Shown piece by piece: positions 1 through 8,614 of a stretch of DNA of 64,000 nt. The position numbers and the translations under genes are program-made. The notes under the pieces were generated by a model. That model saw only the letters and a list, made by a program, of their open reading frames with translations. It was not told where the DNA came from and made no database searches. Origin of the DNA: Rhodoplanes sp. (GTDB lineage: Bacteria; Pseudomonadota; Alphaproteobacteria; Rhizobiales; Xanthobacteraceae); the NCBI RefSeq assembly GCF_013377085.1, contig NZ_JACAAX010000025.1:1-64000 (forward strand). Direction: 5' to 3'. The stretch's first letter is position 1. Every line of letters starts with the position of its first letter.

Positions 1-695
1 TGCTGCTGCACGGCGTGCCGCTGCTCGGCCTGTCCGTCGTCGACACGTCGGCGTGGGGCGGCCTCTTGGTGACCCTGGTGGTCGCCTCGGTCGGCATCGT
101 CGCGTCGCTGCCGATCGGCATCCTGCTGGCGCTCGGGCGGCGCTCCGCCATGCCGGCCGTACGGATCCTGTCGATCGGCTTCATCGAGCTGGTGCGCGGC
201 GTGCCGCTGATCACGGTGCTGTTCATGGCGAGCGTGATGCTGCCGCTGTTCGTGCCGCCGGCCTGGTCGCCCGACAAGCTGATCCGCGCGCTCGTCGGCA
301 TCGCCATCTTCGCCTCCGCCTACATGGCCGAGGTGGTGCGGGCCGGCCTGCAGTCGATCCCGAAAGGTCAGTACGAGGCGGCCCGTGCGCTCGGGCTCGG
401 CTACTGGCGCATGCTCGCCCTGGTGGTGCTGCCGCAGGCCCTGCGGGTGACCATCCCGAACATCGTCAACAACACGATCGCGCTGTTCAAGGACACGACG
501 CTGGTGTTCTTCGTCGGCATCTTCGATTTCCTGCGCACCATCGAGATCGCCCGCGTCGACCCCAACTGGGCGACGCCGGTCACCAGCACGACCGGCTACG
601 CCTTCGCGGCGCTGTGCTACTTCGTCGCCTGCCACTTCATGTCGCGCTACGCGACCGGCATCGAGCGGCGGCTCGCCGCCGGCGACCGGCGCTGA
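1..695 (+). CDS. Amino-acid ABC transporter permease (HisM/GltK/AapM type), 5' truncated by window
   Basis: Inner-membrane permease of a polar amino-acid ABC importer. The frame is open to the window edge, so the true start lies upstream and about 230 C-terminal residues are seen. The first visible residues ([19 protein letters not shown]) resemble the start of the conserved domain in AapM/GltK proteins. Hydrophobic segments follow, with the EAA loop near [14 protein letters not shown] that contacts the ATPase. The stop lies 11 bases before the start of the ATPase gene, so the two are co-transcribed. The amino acid carried cannot be read from the sequence; a glutamate/general L-amino-acid system is the closest match. 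Confidence 0.9.
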   Translation, partial: LLHGVPLLGLSVVDTSAWGGLLVTLVVASVGIVASLPIGILLALGRRSAMPAVRILSIGFIELVRGVPLITVLFMASVMLPLFVPPAWSPDKLIRALVGIAIFASAYMAEVVRAGLQSIPKGQYEAARALGLGYWRMLALVVLPQALRVTIPNIVNNTIALFKDTTLVFFVGIFDFLRTIEIARVDPNWATPVTSTTGYAFAALCYFVACHFMSRYATGIERRLAAGDRR

Positions 696-706
696 GAGGG
701 ATCAAC

Positions 707-1489
707 ATGGCCGTGCTCGTCGAGAAGCGACAGGACGTGCAGGCGGCGAGCGGCGACGGTCCCGCCGTGTCGATCAGCGGCGTGTACAAATGGTTCGGCG
801 AGTTCCAGGTGCTGGCCGACGTCAATCTCGAGGTGGCGCGCGGCGAGCGGATCGTCATCTGCGGGCCGTCCGGCTCGGGCAAGTCGACCCTGATCCGCTG
901 CGTCAACGCGCTGGAGCCGTTCCAGCGCGGCGCCATCGTGGTCGACGGGGTGAGCGTCACCGACGACCTCAAGCGCATCGACGAGGTGCGCCGCGAGGTC
1001 GGCATGGTGTTCCAGCAGTTCAACCTGTTCCCGCATCTCACCGTCCTGGAGAACTGCACGTTGGCGCCCATCCATGTGCGCAAGATGCCGCGCAAGCAGG
1101 CCGATGAGATCGCCATGCGCTACCTGGCGCGGGTGCGCATCCCCGAGCAGGCGCAAAAATATCCGGCGCAGCTCTCGGGCGGCCAGCAGCAGCGCGTCGC
1201 CATCGCCCGCGCCCTGTGCATGAGCCCCAAGATCATGATGTTCGACGAGCCGACCTCGGCGCTCGATCCCGAGATGGTCAAGGAGGTGCTCGACACCATG
1301 GTGTCGCTCGCCCAGGACGGCATGACCATGCTGTGCGTCACCCACGAGATGGGCTTCGCCCGCCAGGTCGCCGACCGCGTCGTGTTCATGGACGCCGGCC
1401 AGATCGTCGAGGTCAACACGCCGGCCGAGTTCTTCACCAACCCGCGCCACGAGCGGACGAAGCTGTTCTTGGGGCAGATTCTGGGCTAG
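707..1489 (+). CDS. Amino-acid ABC transporter ATP-binding protein (GlnQ/AapP type)
   Basis: A 260-residue cytoplasmic ATPase that energises the permease just upstream. Walker A is GPSGSGKST (about residues 53-61), the Q-loop lies in [10 protein letters not shown], the ABC signature is LSGGQQQR (about 156) and Walker B is IMMFDEP (about 175), followed by the H-loop in VTHEMGFA. All catalytic motifs are intact. The ATG at 707 was chosen because it follows the permease stop by 11 bases behind a GAGAGGGA Shine-Dalgarno sequence; a longer frame upstream only overlaps the permease gene. Length is normal for polar amino-acid ATPases. Confidence 0.95.
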   Translation: MAVLVEKRQDVQAASGDGPAVSISGVYKWFGEFQVLADVNLEVARGERIVICGPSGSGKSTLIRCVNALEPFQRGAIVVDGVSVTDDLKRIDEVRREVGMVFQQFNLFPHLTVLENCTLAPIHVRKMPRKQADEIAMRYLARVRIPEQAQKYPAQLSGGQQQRVAIARALCMSPKIMMFDEPTSALDPEMVKEVLDTMVSLAQDGMTMLCVTHEMGFARQVADRVVFMDAGQIVEVNTPAEFFTNPRHERTKLFLGQILG

Positions 1490-1530
1490 CGCGGCGGGTG
1501 GATTGCAGAGCTGCCGCGTGCACGGCCTGC

Positions 1531-1633
1531 TCTCTCCCCCCTTGTGGGGGAGAGGTGGAGAGGGGGGTGAGCCACACGGCACGACGCCGGCGCTGTCCCC
1601 CCTCCCTGTCCCTCCCCCACAAGGGGGGAGAGA
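1531..1633. repeat. Palindromic intergenic element with perfect 22-bp inverted arms
   Basis: Positions 1531-1552 and 1612-1633 are exact reverse complements (22 of 22) around a GC-rich centre. The C-run and G-run arms resemble the larger palindrome at 43690-43824, so both probably belong to one dispersed family. It occupies most of the gap between the ABC operon and the converging sulfurtransferase gene and would form a long hairpin on either strand. There is no T-tract, so it is not a classic terminator. Confidence 0.75.
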
Positions 1634-1697
1634 ACGCTGGACGCGCAAGTGATCAGGTTTGGACAGTCCCGAGCGGAACGAGCGCCTGTTCTCGCCG

Positions 1698-2549
1698 TCA
1701 CTTCGCCCCGGTCGCGATCGGCAGGTCGCCGCGGCCGGCCCATTCGGTCCAGGAGCCGTCGTAGAGCGCGACCGGATCGCGGCCGAGGGTGTGCAGCGCG
1801 AGCCACAGCACGGCGGCCGAGACGCCGGACCCGCAGGTGGTGAGCACCGGCTTGTCCAGATCGACGCCGCCGGCTTCGAACGCCGCGCGCAGCTCCGCCG
1901 CTGGCTTGAGCGTACCGTTGTGGACGAGGGCGGCGTGCGGCACGTTGAGCGAGCCCGGGATGTGGCCGGACGGCAGGTTTTCGCGTGGCTCCGGGGCTTC
2001 CCCGGTGAAGCGGTCGGCGGCGCGGGCATCGACCACCTGGGCGCTCCCCTCGGCGATCGTCCTCTGGACGCGGGCGACGTCGGCGACGATGTCGGGCGGG
2101 GTCTTGACCGCAAAAGTCTCGGCCGGGCGCGTCACCGGACCCTTCTCGACCGGCCGGCCCTCGGCGACCCAGCGCGGAAAACCGCCCTCGAGGACAAAAA
2201 CGTTCGCGGCGCCGAACAGCCCAAAAGTCCACCAGACGCGCGGGGCCGAGAACAGGCCGACGCCGTCGTAGACCACGATGGTGTCGTGCTCGGAGATGCC
2301 CATGGCGCCGACCGCCGCCGCGAACTCCTGCGCGGTCGGCAGCATGTGCGGCAGCGTCGTCGTCTGGTCGGCGACCGCGTTGACGTCGAAGCGCAGCGCG
2401 CCCGGCACATGGCCGGCCAGATACTCGGCCGCGGCATCGCGCTTCTGGGTCGGCAGATAGTAGGAGGCGTCGAGCACGACGAGGTTTTCCTCGCCGAGCT
2501 TTTCGGCGAGCCATTGCGTGGAGACGAACGGGGACGGACGAGCGGTCAT
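1698..2549 (-). CDS. sseA: 3-mercaptopyruvate/thiosulfate sulfurtransferase (SseA type)
   Basis: A 283-residue two-domain rhodanese. The N-terminal domain is catalytically inactive and the C-terminal one carries the active-site loop CGSGVSA with Cys at about 239, matching the CG-S-GV-T/S loop typical of 3-mercaptopyruvate sulfurtransferases. It transfers sulfane sulfur from mercaptopyruvate to thiol or cyanide acceptors. The start at 2549 (MTARPSPF) sits just before the first rhodanese domain; an in-frame Met 11 codons upstream adds residues unlike the family. It precedes an AlaX gene on the same strand. Thiosulfate specificity cannot be excluded by sequence alone. Confidence 0.9.
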   Translation of the reverse strand: MTARPSPFVSTQWLAEKLGEENLVVLDASYYLPTQKRDAAAEYLAGHVPGALRFDVNAVADQTTTLPHMLPTAQEFAAAVGAMGISEHDTIVVYDGVGLFSAPRVWWTFGLFGAANVFVLEGGFPRWVAEGRPVEKGPVTRPAETFAVKTPPDIVADVARVQRTIAEGSAQVVDARAADRFTGEAPEPRENLPSGHIPGSLNVPHAALVHNGTLKPAAELRAAFEAGGVDLDKPVLTTCGSGVSAAVLWLALHTLGRDPVALYDGSWTEWAGRGDLPIATGAK

Positions 2550-2624
2550 GGCGGATCCTGTCGGATGACGAGGTGGACGCAAACGGGGAGAGCGCGGCGC
2601 CGGTTCGGTGCCGCAAGCGGCCGC

Positions 2625-3356
2625 TCAGGCGAAGGCGATGCGGACGCGGCGGTTCAGCTTGCCCTTCTTCTCGATCTGGGTGACCCGCACGGCGCCGATT
2701 TCTCCGGTGCGCGCCACATGGGTGCCGCCGCACGGCTGCAGGTCGAGGTTTTCGATCTCGATCAGGCGCACGCGTCCGGTGCCCATCGGCGGCTTCACCG
2801 ACATGGTCTTGACCAGGGCCGGATTGGCGGCCAACTCGTCGTCGGTGATCCACCGGCTGGTGACGGCGGCGTCGGTGGCGATCATGGCCGCGAGTTTTCG
2901 GGTGATCTCGTCCTTGTCGAGCCCGGCGTCCGGGATGTCGAAGTCGAGCCGTCCGTCCTGGTCGCCGACCGAGCCGCCCGTCACGGCATAGGGCAGCACC
3001 GCCGAGAGGAGATGCAGCGCCGTGTGGATACGCATGCGGCGGTGGCGCAGCGCCCAGTCGATGGCGATCGTCACGGGCTCGCCGACCGCGAGCGCCGGAA
3101 CGGCGGCGCCGCCGGTGTCTTTCGCCGGCCGATGGGCGATCTCGGTCTTCATCGCGTCGGTGTAGACGGCCGTCTCGATCGCTATCTTTTCGCCGGCCGC
3201 CGTGGTCAGCACGCCGCAGTCGCCGGGCTGGCCGCCCGAGGCGGCATAGAACACCGTGCGGTCGAGCACGATGCCGCCCTCGGGCGTGAGGCTCAGCACG
3301 GTCGCGGCGCAGTCGCGCAGATACGAATCGTCACGGAACAGGCAGTCGGTCGGCAT
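2625..3356 (-). CDS. Alanyl-tRNA editing protein (AlaX family)
   Basis: A free-standing editing enzyme that hydrolyses mischarged Ser- or Gly-tRNA(Ala). The 243 residues carry both halves of the zinc site: HTALH (His111, His115) and CGGTH (Cys209, His213). FYAASGGQPGD near residue 37 is the conserved AlaX/AlaRS editing-core motif. The start at 3356 (MPTDCLFRDD) was preferred because 21 further in-frame upstream residues are low-complexity and unlike the family. No alanyl-tRNA synthetase aminoacylation domain is present. Confidence 0.93.
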   Translation of the reverse strand: MPTDCLFRDDSYLRDCAATVLSLTPEGGIVLDRTVFYAASGGQPGDCGVLTTAAGEKIAIETAVYTDAMKTEIAHRPAKDTGGAAVPALAVGEPVTIAIDWALRHRRMRIHTALHLLSAVLPYAVTGGSVGDQDGRLDFDIPDAGLDKDEITRKLAAMIATDAAVTSRWITDDELAANPALVKTMSVKPPMGTGRVRLIEIENLDLQPCGGTHVARTGEIGAVRVTQIEKKGKLNRRVRIAFA

Positions 3357-3598
3357 CGGCTCGGTCTCTCCGGGACGGGGTCCCGCGTGGCGAGGAGCGG
3401 CCTGCCGTCCTAGCCCCATTCGGCCCGGCCGTCGAGCCGGCGGCCGCGGCGCCGATGCGCCGGCCCGCCGGCCGCTTGCGGCCCGGCGAGGTCGGCCGCG
3501 GCCTCAATTTATGCGGAATCGAATGAACACGGTCGGTGGTATCGCGTTGTCGGGACGGCACCCCGCGCGTTCCCGCCGTTCATGCCCTGGAGCACCTC

Positions 3599-3754
3599 AT
3601 GACGTTCACGGCCGCCCATATTTCTCCGCTGGTCGCGCTGCTCGCCGGCGTTCTCATCCTGATCATGCCGCGACTGCTCAGCTTCATCGTCGCCATCTAC
3701 CTGATCGTCGTCGGCCTGGTCGGGCTGAACGGGATTTATCATTTCATCAAGTGA
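3599..3754 (+). CDS. Small DUF3096-like membrane protein
   Basis: A 51-residue protein that is almost entirely hydrophobic (ALLAGVLILIMP, then FIVAIYLIVVGLVGL), giving two short membrane segments around a conserved Pro-Arg turn. This resembles the DUF3096 family of tiny inner-membrane proteins. The ATG at 3599 follows a GGAGC Shine-Dalgarno-like sequence; the upstream extension in the frame is not hydrophobic and is rejected. Function is unknown and no operon partner is apparent. Confidence 0.7.
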   Translation: MTFTAAHISPLVALLAGVLILIMPRLLSFIVAIYLIVVGLVGLNGIYHFIK

Positions 3755-3766
3755 GGCGGCACGGCA

Positions 3767-3851
3767 CCGTAGGGTGCAATGAGCGCAAGCGAATTGCACC
3801 GTGAAGGGGTTCTGGCCGGCGCAATTCGCCTGCGCTCATTGCGCCCTACGG
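3767..3851. repeat. Near-perfect 33-bp inverted repeat (dispersed palindrome type)
   Basis: Arms 3767-3799 and 3819-3851 match at 30 of 33 positions as reverse complements, with a 19-base loop. The arms begin with CCGTAGGG and contain GCAATGAGCGC, a pattern I recall from dispersed palindromic repeats of Rhizobiales. It lies between the DUF3096-like gene and the 3' end of the converging cysteine synthase gene, so it could also act as a bidirectional hairpin. No T-run follows. Confidence 0.75.
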
Positions 3852-3861
3852 GCTGCCCCCC

Positions 3862-4899
3862 TCACGCATTCACGAACGGTACCGTCACGGACGACGGGCG
3901 GATCAGCCATTCCGGGACGGGAATGCCCTTGCTGCGCAAGAACTCCGGATTGAACAGCCGCGACTGGTAGCGGGTGCCGCAGTCGCACAGGATCGTGACG
4001 ATGGTCTTGCCGGGCCCCAGCTCTTTCGCCAGCCGGATCGCGCCCGCGACATTGACGCCCGAGGAGCCGCCGAGGCACAGGCCCTCGTGCTGGATCAGGT
4101 CGAACACCAGCGGGATCGCCTCCTCGTCGGGGATCTGGAAGGCGAGGTCGACGGGCGCTCCCTCGAGATTCTTGGTGATGCGGCCCTGGCCGATCCCCTC
4201 GGTGATGGACGATCCCTCGGACTTCAGCACGCCGGTCGTGTAGTAGCTGTACAGCGCCGCGCCCCTCGGGTCGGCGAGTGCGATCTTGACGTTCGTGTTG
4301 CGCGCCTTCAGCGCCAGGCCGATGCCGGCCAGCGTGCCGCCGGTGCCGACCGCGCAGACGAAGCCGTCGACGCGGCCCTGCGTCTGCTCCCAGATCTCCG
4401 GGCCGGTGGTGCGGGCGTGGCCCTCGCGGTTTGCCACATTGTCGAACTGGTTCGCCCACACGGCGCCGTTCGGCTCGCTCGCGGCGAGCTCGGCGGCGAG
4501 CCGGCCCGACACCTTCACGTAGTTGTTCGGGTTGGCGTAGGGCACGGCCGGCACCTCGACCAGCTCGGCCCCGTAGGCACGCAGCGTGTCCTTCTTCTCT
4601 TGGCTCTGCGTCTCCGGGATGACGATCACGGTGCGGAAGCCGAGCGCGTCGGCCACCATCGCGAGGCCGATGCCGGTGTTGCCGGCCGTGCCCTCGACGA
4701 TGACGCCGCCGGGGCGCAGCGCGCCGCGCGCGATCGCGTCCTCGATGATGAACAGCGCGGCGCGGTCCTTGACGGACTGTCCGGGATTCATGAACTCGGC
4801 CTTGCCCAGAATGGTGCAGCCGGTCTGCTCCGACGCGCGCTTCAGCTTGATCAGCGGCGTGTTGCCGATGGCGCGCGTGACTCCGTCGTGAAACGTCAT
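3862..4899 (-). CDS. cysK: Cysteine synthase A
   Basis: A 345-residue PLP-dependent O-acetylserine sulfhydrylase that makes L-cysteine from O-acetylserine and sulfide. The Schiff-base Lys44 lies in NPGQSVKDR, the phosphate-binding loop is GTGGTLAG, and TAGNTG contacts the substrate carboxylate. The start at 4899 (MTFHDGVTRAIGNTPL) matches family N-termini; ten extra in-frame residues upstream are unlikely. Compared with E. coli CysK it carries a longer C-terminus ending near the SSVTVPFVNA tail, as in other alphaproteobacterial members. It is a single gene with no cysE beside it. Confidence 0.93.
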   Translation of the reverse strand: MTFHDGVTRAIGNTPLIKLKRASEQTGCTILGKAEFMNPGQSVKDRAALFIIEDAIARGALRPGGVIVEGTAGNTGIGLAMVADALGFRTVIVIPETQSQEKKDTLRAYGAELVEVPAVPYANPNNYVKVSGRLAAELAASEPNGAVWANQFDNVANREGHARTTGPEIWEQTQGRVDGFVCAVGTGGTLAGIGLALKARNTNVKIALADPRGAALYSYYTTGVLKSEGSSITEGIGQGRITKNLEGAPVDLAFQIPDEEAIPLVFDLIQHEGLCLGGSSGVNVAGAIRLAKELGPGKTIVTILCDCGTRYQSRLFNPEFLRSKGIPVPEWLIRPSSVTVPFVNA

Positions 4900-4942
4900 G
4901 GTGGGTCCGTATCGTGAGACGATGAGCACCGGCCCCGAAGGG

Positions 4943-6397
4943 TCAGCTTCTGGTTTGCGCGAGCGCGGCCAGCGCCCGCTCGCGGGCGACCTTATGATCG
5001 ACCAGCGGCACAGGATAGTCCTTTCCGAGCGTCACGCCGGCGGATCTCAGCTCGATCGGCGTCGCGTCGAACGGCTTGTGGACGATCTTTGCTGGCAGGC
5101 CGGCGAGCTCTGGAACGAACCTCTTCACATAGGCGCCGTCGGGATCGAATTTTTCTCCCTGCAGCATCGGATTGAAGATGCGGAAATAGGGCGCCGCATC
5201 GGCACCCGAGCCCGCCACCCACTGCCAGCTCGCCGCGTTGCTGGCCGGATCGGCGTCGAGGAGCGTGTCCCAGAACCAGCGCTCGCCGGCGCGCCAGTCG
5301 ATCAGCAGGTGCTTGATCAGGAACGACGCCACCACCATGCGGACGCGGTTGTGCATGTAGCCCGTCGTCCACAGCTCGCGCATGCCGGCGTCGACGATCG
5401 GGTAGCCGGTTTTTCCGTGTTGCCAAGCACGCAGCGCGTCCGGGTCGTCGCGCCACGGGAAGGCATCGAATCGGGGCTGATAGTTTTTGGTCGCGAGATC
5501 CGGATGGTGCGCCAACAGGTGATACGAGAACTCCCGCCACACCAGCTCGGCGATGAACTTGTCGACGTCCTGCGCCGTCGCACGGCCGCGGCCGGCCTCG
5601 CGCGCCAGCAGGGCCGCGTGAAAAACCTGGAACGGGCTGATCTCGCCGAAGCGCAGATGCGGCGACAGCCGCGACGTGCCGACCACGTCGGGCCGGTCGC
5701 GCGCCGCCGCGTAGCCGCCGAGCGCACCGTCGACGAAGTCGCCGAGCTTTTGCTGCGCTCCTGCTTCGCCGCGGGTCCAGACGGCGCCGAAGCCTGCCGC
5801 CCAGTCGGGTGCGTTCGGTTCGAGCCCCCAGTCGTCGAGCGTGTCCGATGCGAGGCCGTCGACGCCGCGCATCGGTCCGGGGGCGGGCAGCGGCGCGCGC
5901 GGCGCGGACAGCGCCAGGAGATGGCGCAGGAACGGCGTGAACACGCCGAACGGCTTTCCCGCCTTGGTGCGGACCCGGTCCGGCTCGGCCAGCAGTGCAG
6001 CCTGAAAGGTCCTCACCGCGACGCCGCGGGCGAAAAGGTCGGCCTCGATGGCCCGGTCGATTGCAACAGCGGCCGGCTCGTAGCGCCGGTTCCACATAAC
6101 CTCGGCGGCGCCGGCCTGCGCGACGACCTCGGCGATCGCCCGGGCGGCCGGTCCGCGCCGCAGCGTCAGCGACGCGCCGCGCTCGCCGAGCCCACGGGCG
6201 AGTGCCCGCAAGGACCCGGCGAGCCACCAGAGGCTGGCGGCGCCGGGCGGACGCAGACCGGGGCTCTCCTGGTCGAGCACGTAGACGACCGCGACCGGCC
6301 GCCCGGAGCCGGCGGCGGCCGCGAGCGCCGGATTGTCGGACACGCGCAGGTCGTCGCGGAGCCAGACGACGATCGGGGCGAGAGTGGGGGTCGGCAT
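4943..6397 (-). CDS. phrB: Deoxyribodipyrimidine photolyase (CPD photolyase)
   Basis: A 484-residue light-dependent repair enzyme that splits cyclobutane pyrimidine dimers. The N-terminal antenna domain starts with IVVWLRDDLRVSDNPAL. The C-terminal FAD domain shows LSPHLRFGEIS, ELVWREFSYHLL, GMRELWTTGYMHNRVRM and DADPASNAASWQWVAGSG, all hallmarks of class I CPD photolyases. The start at 6397 (MPTPTLAPIVVW) lies just before the antenna domain. It sits 43 bases upstream of cysK on the same strand. Cryptochrome is unlikely given the complete photolyase signatures. Confidence 0.95.
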   Translation of the reverse strand: MPTPTLAPIVVWLRDDLRVSDNPALAAAAGSGRPVAVVYVLDQESPGLRPPGAASLWWLAGSLRALARGLGERGASLTLRRGPAARAIAEVVAQAGAAEVMWNRRYEPAAVAIDRAIEADLFARGVAVRTFQAALLAEPDRVRTKAGKPFGVFTPFLRHLLALSAPRAPLPAPGPMRGVDGLASDTLDDWGLEPNAPDWAAGFGAVWTRGEAGAQQKLGDFVDGALGGYAAARDRPDVVGTSRLSPHLRFGEISPFQVFHAALLAREAGRGRATAQDVDKFIAELVWREFSYHLLAHHPDLATKNYQPRFDAFPWRDDPDALRAWQHGKTGYPIVDAGMRELWTTGYMHNRVRMVVASFLIKHLLIDWRAGERWFWDTLLDADPASNAASWQWVAGSGADAAPYFRIFNPMLQGEKFDPDGAYVKRFVPELAGLPAKIVHKPFDATPIELRSAGVTLGKDYPVPLVDHKVARERALAALAQTRS

Positions 6398-6641
6398 GCC
6401 CTGAAAAGCCTCCCGGATTCGACACGCCACGGTACCGGCCCGACCGCACGGTATCCAGCCGGCGCCATCGTGGCTGAACCTCGGCGCCGCGGAGATCGAC
6501 TAAACGCAAGTCGGCGTAACGCTTCGCTTACCCTGTCGTGCCGTCTCGACGGTATTGGCCCGGACTTTCACCAGTTGTTTGGCCGGGCTCGGTAACTGTG
6601 GGAGACGGCCGAGCCCCCGTTCGGCGTCCGGATCGCGACCC

Positions 6642-7859
6642 ATGAATATCGACGTCAACACGCTGTTTCTCGTCACGATCTATGTCGAGGCGATTCTCGG
6701 CCTGTTGCTGCTGTTCGTCTGGATCCAGAACTCGGCCATCCAGGCGGTCGCCTGGTGGGGCGGAGCGCATCTCCTGCGCGCCGGCTCCATCACGCTGTTC
6801 GGCATGTACGGCACTTGGCCGGACATGCTCACGATCGATCTCGCCAACGCGATTCTGCTGACCTCCTTCGCCGTCACCTGGACGGGTGCGCGGGTGTTCG
6901 ACGGACGTCGCCCGTTGCCGGTCGCGATGATCGCCGGTGCCGTGCTCTGGCTGCTCGGTACCCACTTCGCCTTCACGTCTGACAAGATGGAGCTGCGCGC
7001 CCTGGTGAGCGCCGGCATCATCGCCGGCTACACCTGGGCGACCGCCGCCGAGTTCTGGCGCGGTCGCGCCGAGCCGCTGGTGTCGCGGCTGCCGGCGACC
7101 TTCCTGCTGTTCGCCCATGGCTCGCTGTTCCTGCTGCGCACGCCGCTTTCCGCGCTGTTGCCGTGGTCGCCGACCAACCAGGTGTTCGGCAGCGTGTGGC
7201 TGACCGTGCTGAGCTCCGAGGCCCTGCTGTTCTCGATCTCGATCGCCTTCATCCTGCTGGCGATGGCCAAGGAGCGCACCGAGTACCGGCACAAGACCGC
7301 CTCGATGGTCGATCAGCTCACCGACATCGCCAACCGGCGTGGCTTCCTGATCGAGTGCGAGGAGGTCACCCGCCGCCAGGCCGAGGAGCCGCGGCTCACC
7401 GCCGTGCTGCTCGCCGACCTCGACAAGTTCAAGTCGATCAACGATCGCTTCGGCCATGCCGTCGGCGACAAGGTGCTGCAGGTATTCGCCGACACCGCCG
7501 GCCGCACCATCCGCCCCTCCGACGTGATCGGCCGGCTCGGCGGCGAGGAGTTCGCCGCGGTGCTCTACGACATCGGCCGCGAGCGCGCGCTGCTGATGGC
7601 CGAGGACATCCGTTCGCGCTTCGCCGAGGGCGCGAGCCTGGTCGAGGGTCGCCCGGTCAGCGCCACGGTCTCGATCGGCATGGTGCTGTCCGACGACCCG
7701 GCGCTCGACGTGCCGAAGCTGTTGCGCCACGCCGACCAGGCGCTGTACAGGGCCAAGGAGCGCGGCCGCAACCGGGTCGAGATCGCCGCAGCCGACCACC
7801 GCGGCAAGCCGGGCGGTTCGGCGCCGCCGAGCAGCGACTACGCCGCCGACGCGGCGTGA
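6642..7859 (+). CDS. Membrane-anchored diguanylate cyclase (GGDEF)
   Basis: A 405-residue protein that should synthesise cyclic di-GMP. The N-terminal about 210 residues form an array of six to seven hydrophobic segments, likely a membrane sensor. The GGDEF domain follows (from DQLTDIANRRGF) with an intact GGEEF active site at about residues 300-304. RPSD lies exactly five residues before it, the spacing of the allosteric I-site RxxD, so product inhibition is expected. The start at 6642 (MNIDVNTLF) begins directly at the first membrane helix. There is no EAL domain and no obvious partner gene. Confidence 0.92.
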   Translation: MNIDVNTLFLVTIYVEAILGLLLLFVWIQNSAIQAVAWWGGAHLLRAGSITLFGMYGTWPDMLTIDLANAILLTSFAVTWTGARVFDGRRPLPVAMIAGAVLWLLGTHFAFTSDKMELRALVSAGIIAGYTWATAAEFWRGRAEPLVSRLPATFLLFAHGSLFLLRTPLSALLPWSPTNQVFGSVWLTVLSSEALLFSISIAFILLAMAKERTEYRHKTASMVDQLTDIANRRGFLIECEEVTRRQAEEPRLTAVLLADLDKFKSINDRFGHAVGDKVLQVFADTAGRTIRPSDVIGRLGGEEFAAVLYDIGRERALLMAEDIRSRFAEGASLVEGRPVSATVSIGMVLSDDPALDVPKLLRHADQALYRAKERGRNRVEIAAADHRGKPGGSAPPSSDYAADAA

Positions 7860-7916
7860 GGGCCTCGGCTCCGCCGGTTCGGTCGGGGCGGGCAGCCCGC
7901 GGCCGTCCGGTGAGAT

Positions 7917-8609
7917 CTACAGCGACGCCCCGCCGCAGATGGCGATCTCCTGGCCCGTGATCGCGGCCGCTTCGTCGGACAGCAGGAAGGCGACCAGGGC
8001 GGCGATCTCCTGGGGCCGGATCAGGCGGCCGAACGGTGGCGTCTCGGGCGGAATCACGGCGCGCGCCGGATCGGCCAGCATGCCGGTGTCGGTGGCGGCC
8101 GGGGCGACGACGTTGATGGTGATGCCGCGCGGTGCCACCTCTTTGGCCCACGACTTCGCCAAGCCCACCAGGGCGGCCTTGGCGGCCCCGTACTGGCTCT
8201 TCTGCACGACGCCGCGGGCCGCCCGGCTGCCGATCAGCACGACGCGGCCGCCCGCACCCATGCGCGGCACCAGGCGGTCGGCCAGCGCGATCGCGGCATC
8301 GACATGGATGCGCCACAGGAGCTCGCCGGTGGCCGGATCGAGGGCGCCGAGCGGCGCTCCGCGCATGATGCCGGCGGCGTGCACGATCGCCGTGACGGGC
8401 GCCGACGCGGCCCGCGCGTCCAGCGCGTCGAGGGCGGCGGACCGGGCCGCCGGATCGGCCAGGTCGACCGCGATCGCCGTGAACCCGGCCGCCTCGATCG
8501 TCGCGGCCGACCGGTCGAGCCCGGTCACCTGAAAACCGTCGTCGAGGAGCCGGCGGGTGATCGCCGCACCGATCCCCGAGCTGGTTCCCGTCACCACCGC
8601 ATGTCGCAT
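7917..8609 (-). CDS. Short-chain dehydrogenase/reductase (SDR)
   Basis: A 230-residue NAD(P)-dependent oxidoreductase of the classical SDR fold. The cofactor motif is TGTSSGIG (residues 7-14), HAAG lies at about 77-80, the catalytic Ser is in IGSRAA (Ser128), and the YxxxK pair is Tyr140/Lys144. ICGGASL at the C-terminus is the usual ending. LDRS after the second strand suggests NAD rather than NADP preference (inference). It starts five bases after the stop of the Bug binding-protein gene, so the pair forms one operon. The substrate is unknown; a sugar or hydroxy-acid is plausible from context. Confidence 0.88.
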   Translation of the reverse strand: MRHAVVTGTSSGIGAAITRRLLDDGFQVTGLDRSAATIEAAGFTAIAVDLADPAARSAALDALDARAASAPVTAIVHAAGIMRGAPLGALDPATGELLWRIHVDAAIALADRLVPRMGAGGRVVLIGSRAARGVVQKSQYGAAKAALVGLAKSWAKEVAPRGITINVVAPAATDTGMLADPARAVIPPETPPFGRLIRPQEIAALVAFLLSDEAAAITGQEIAICGGASL

Positions 8610-8614
8610 GGGAC

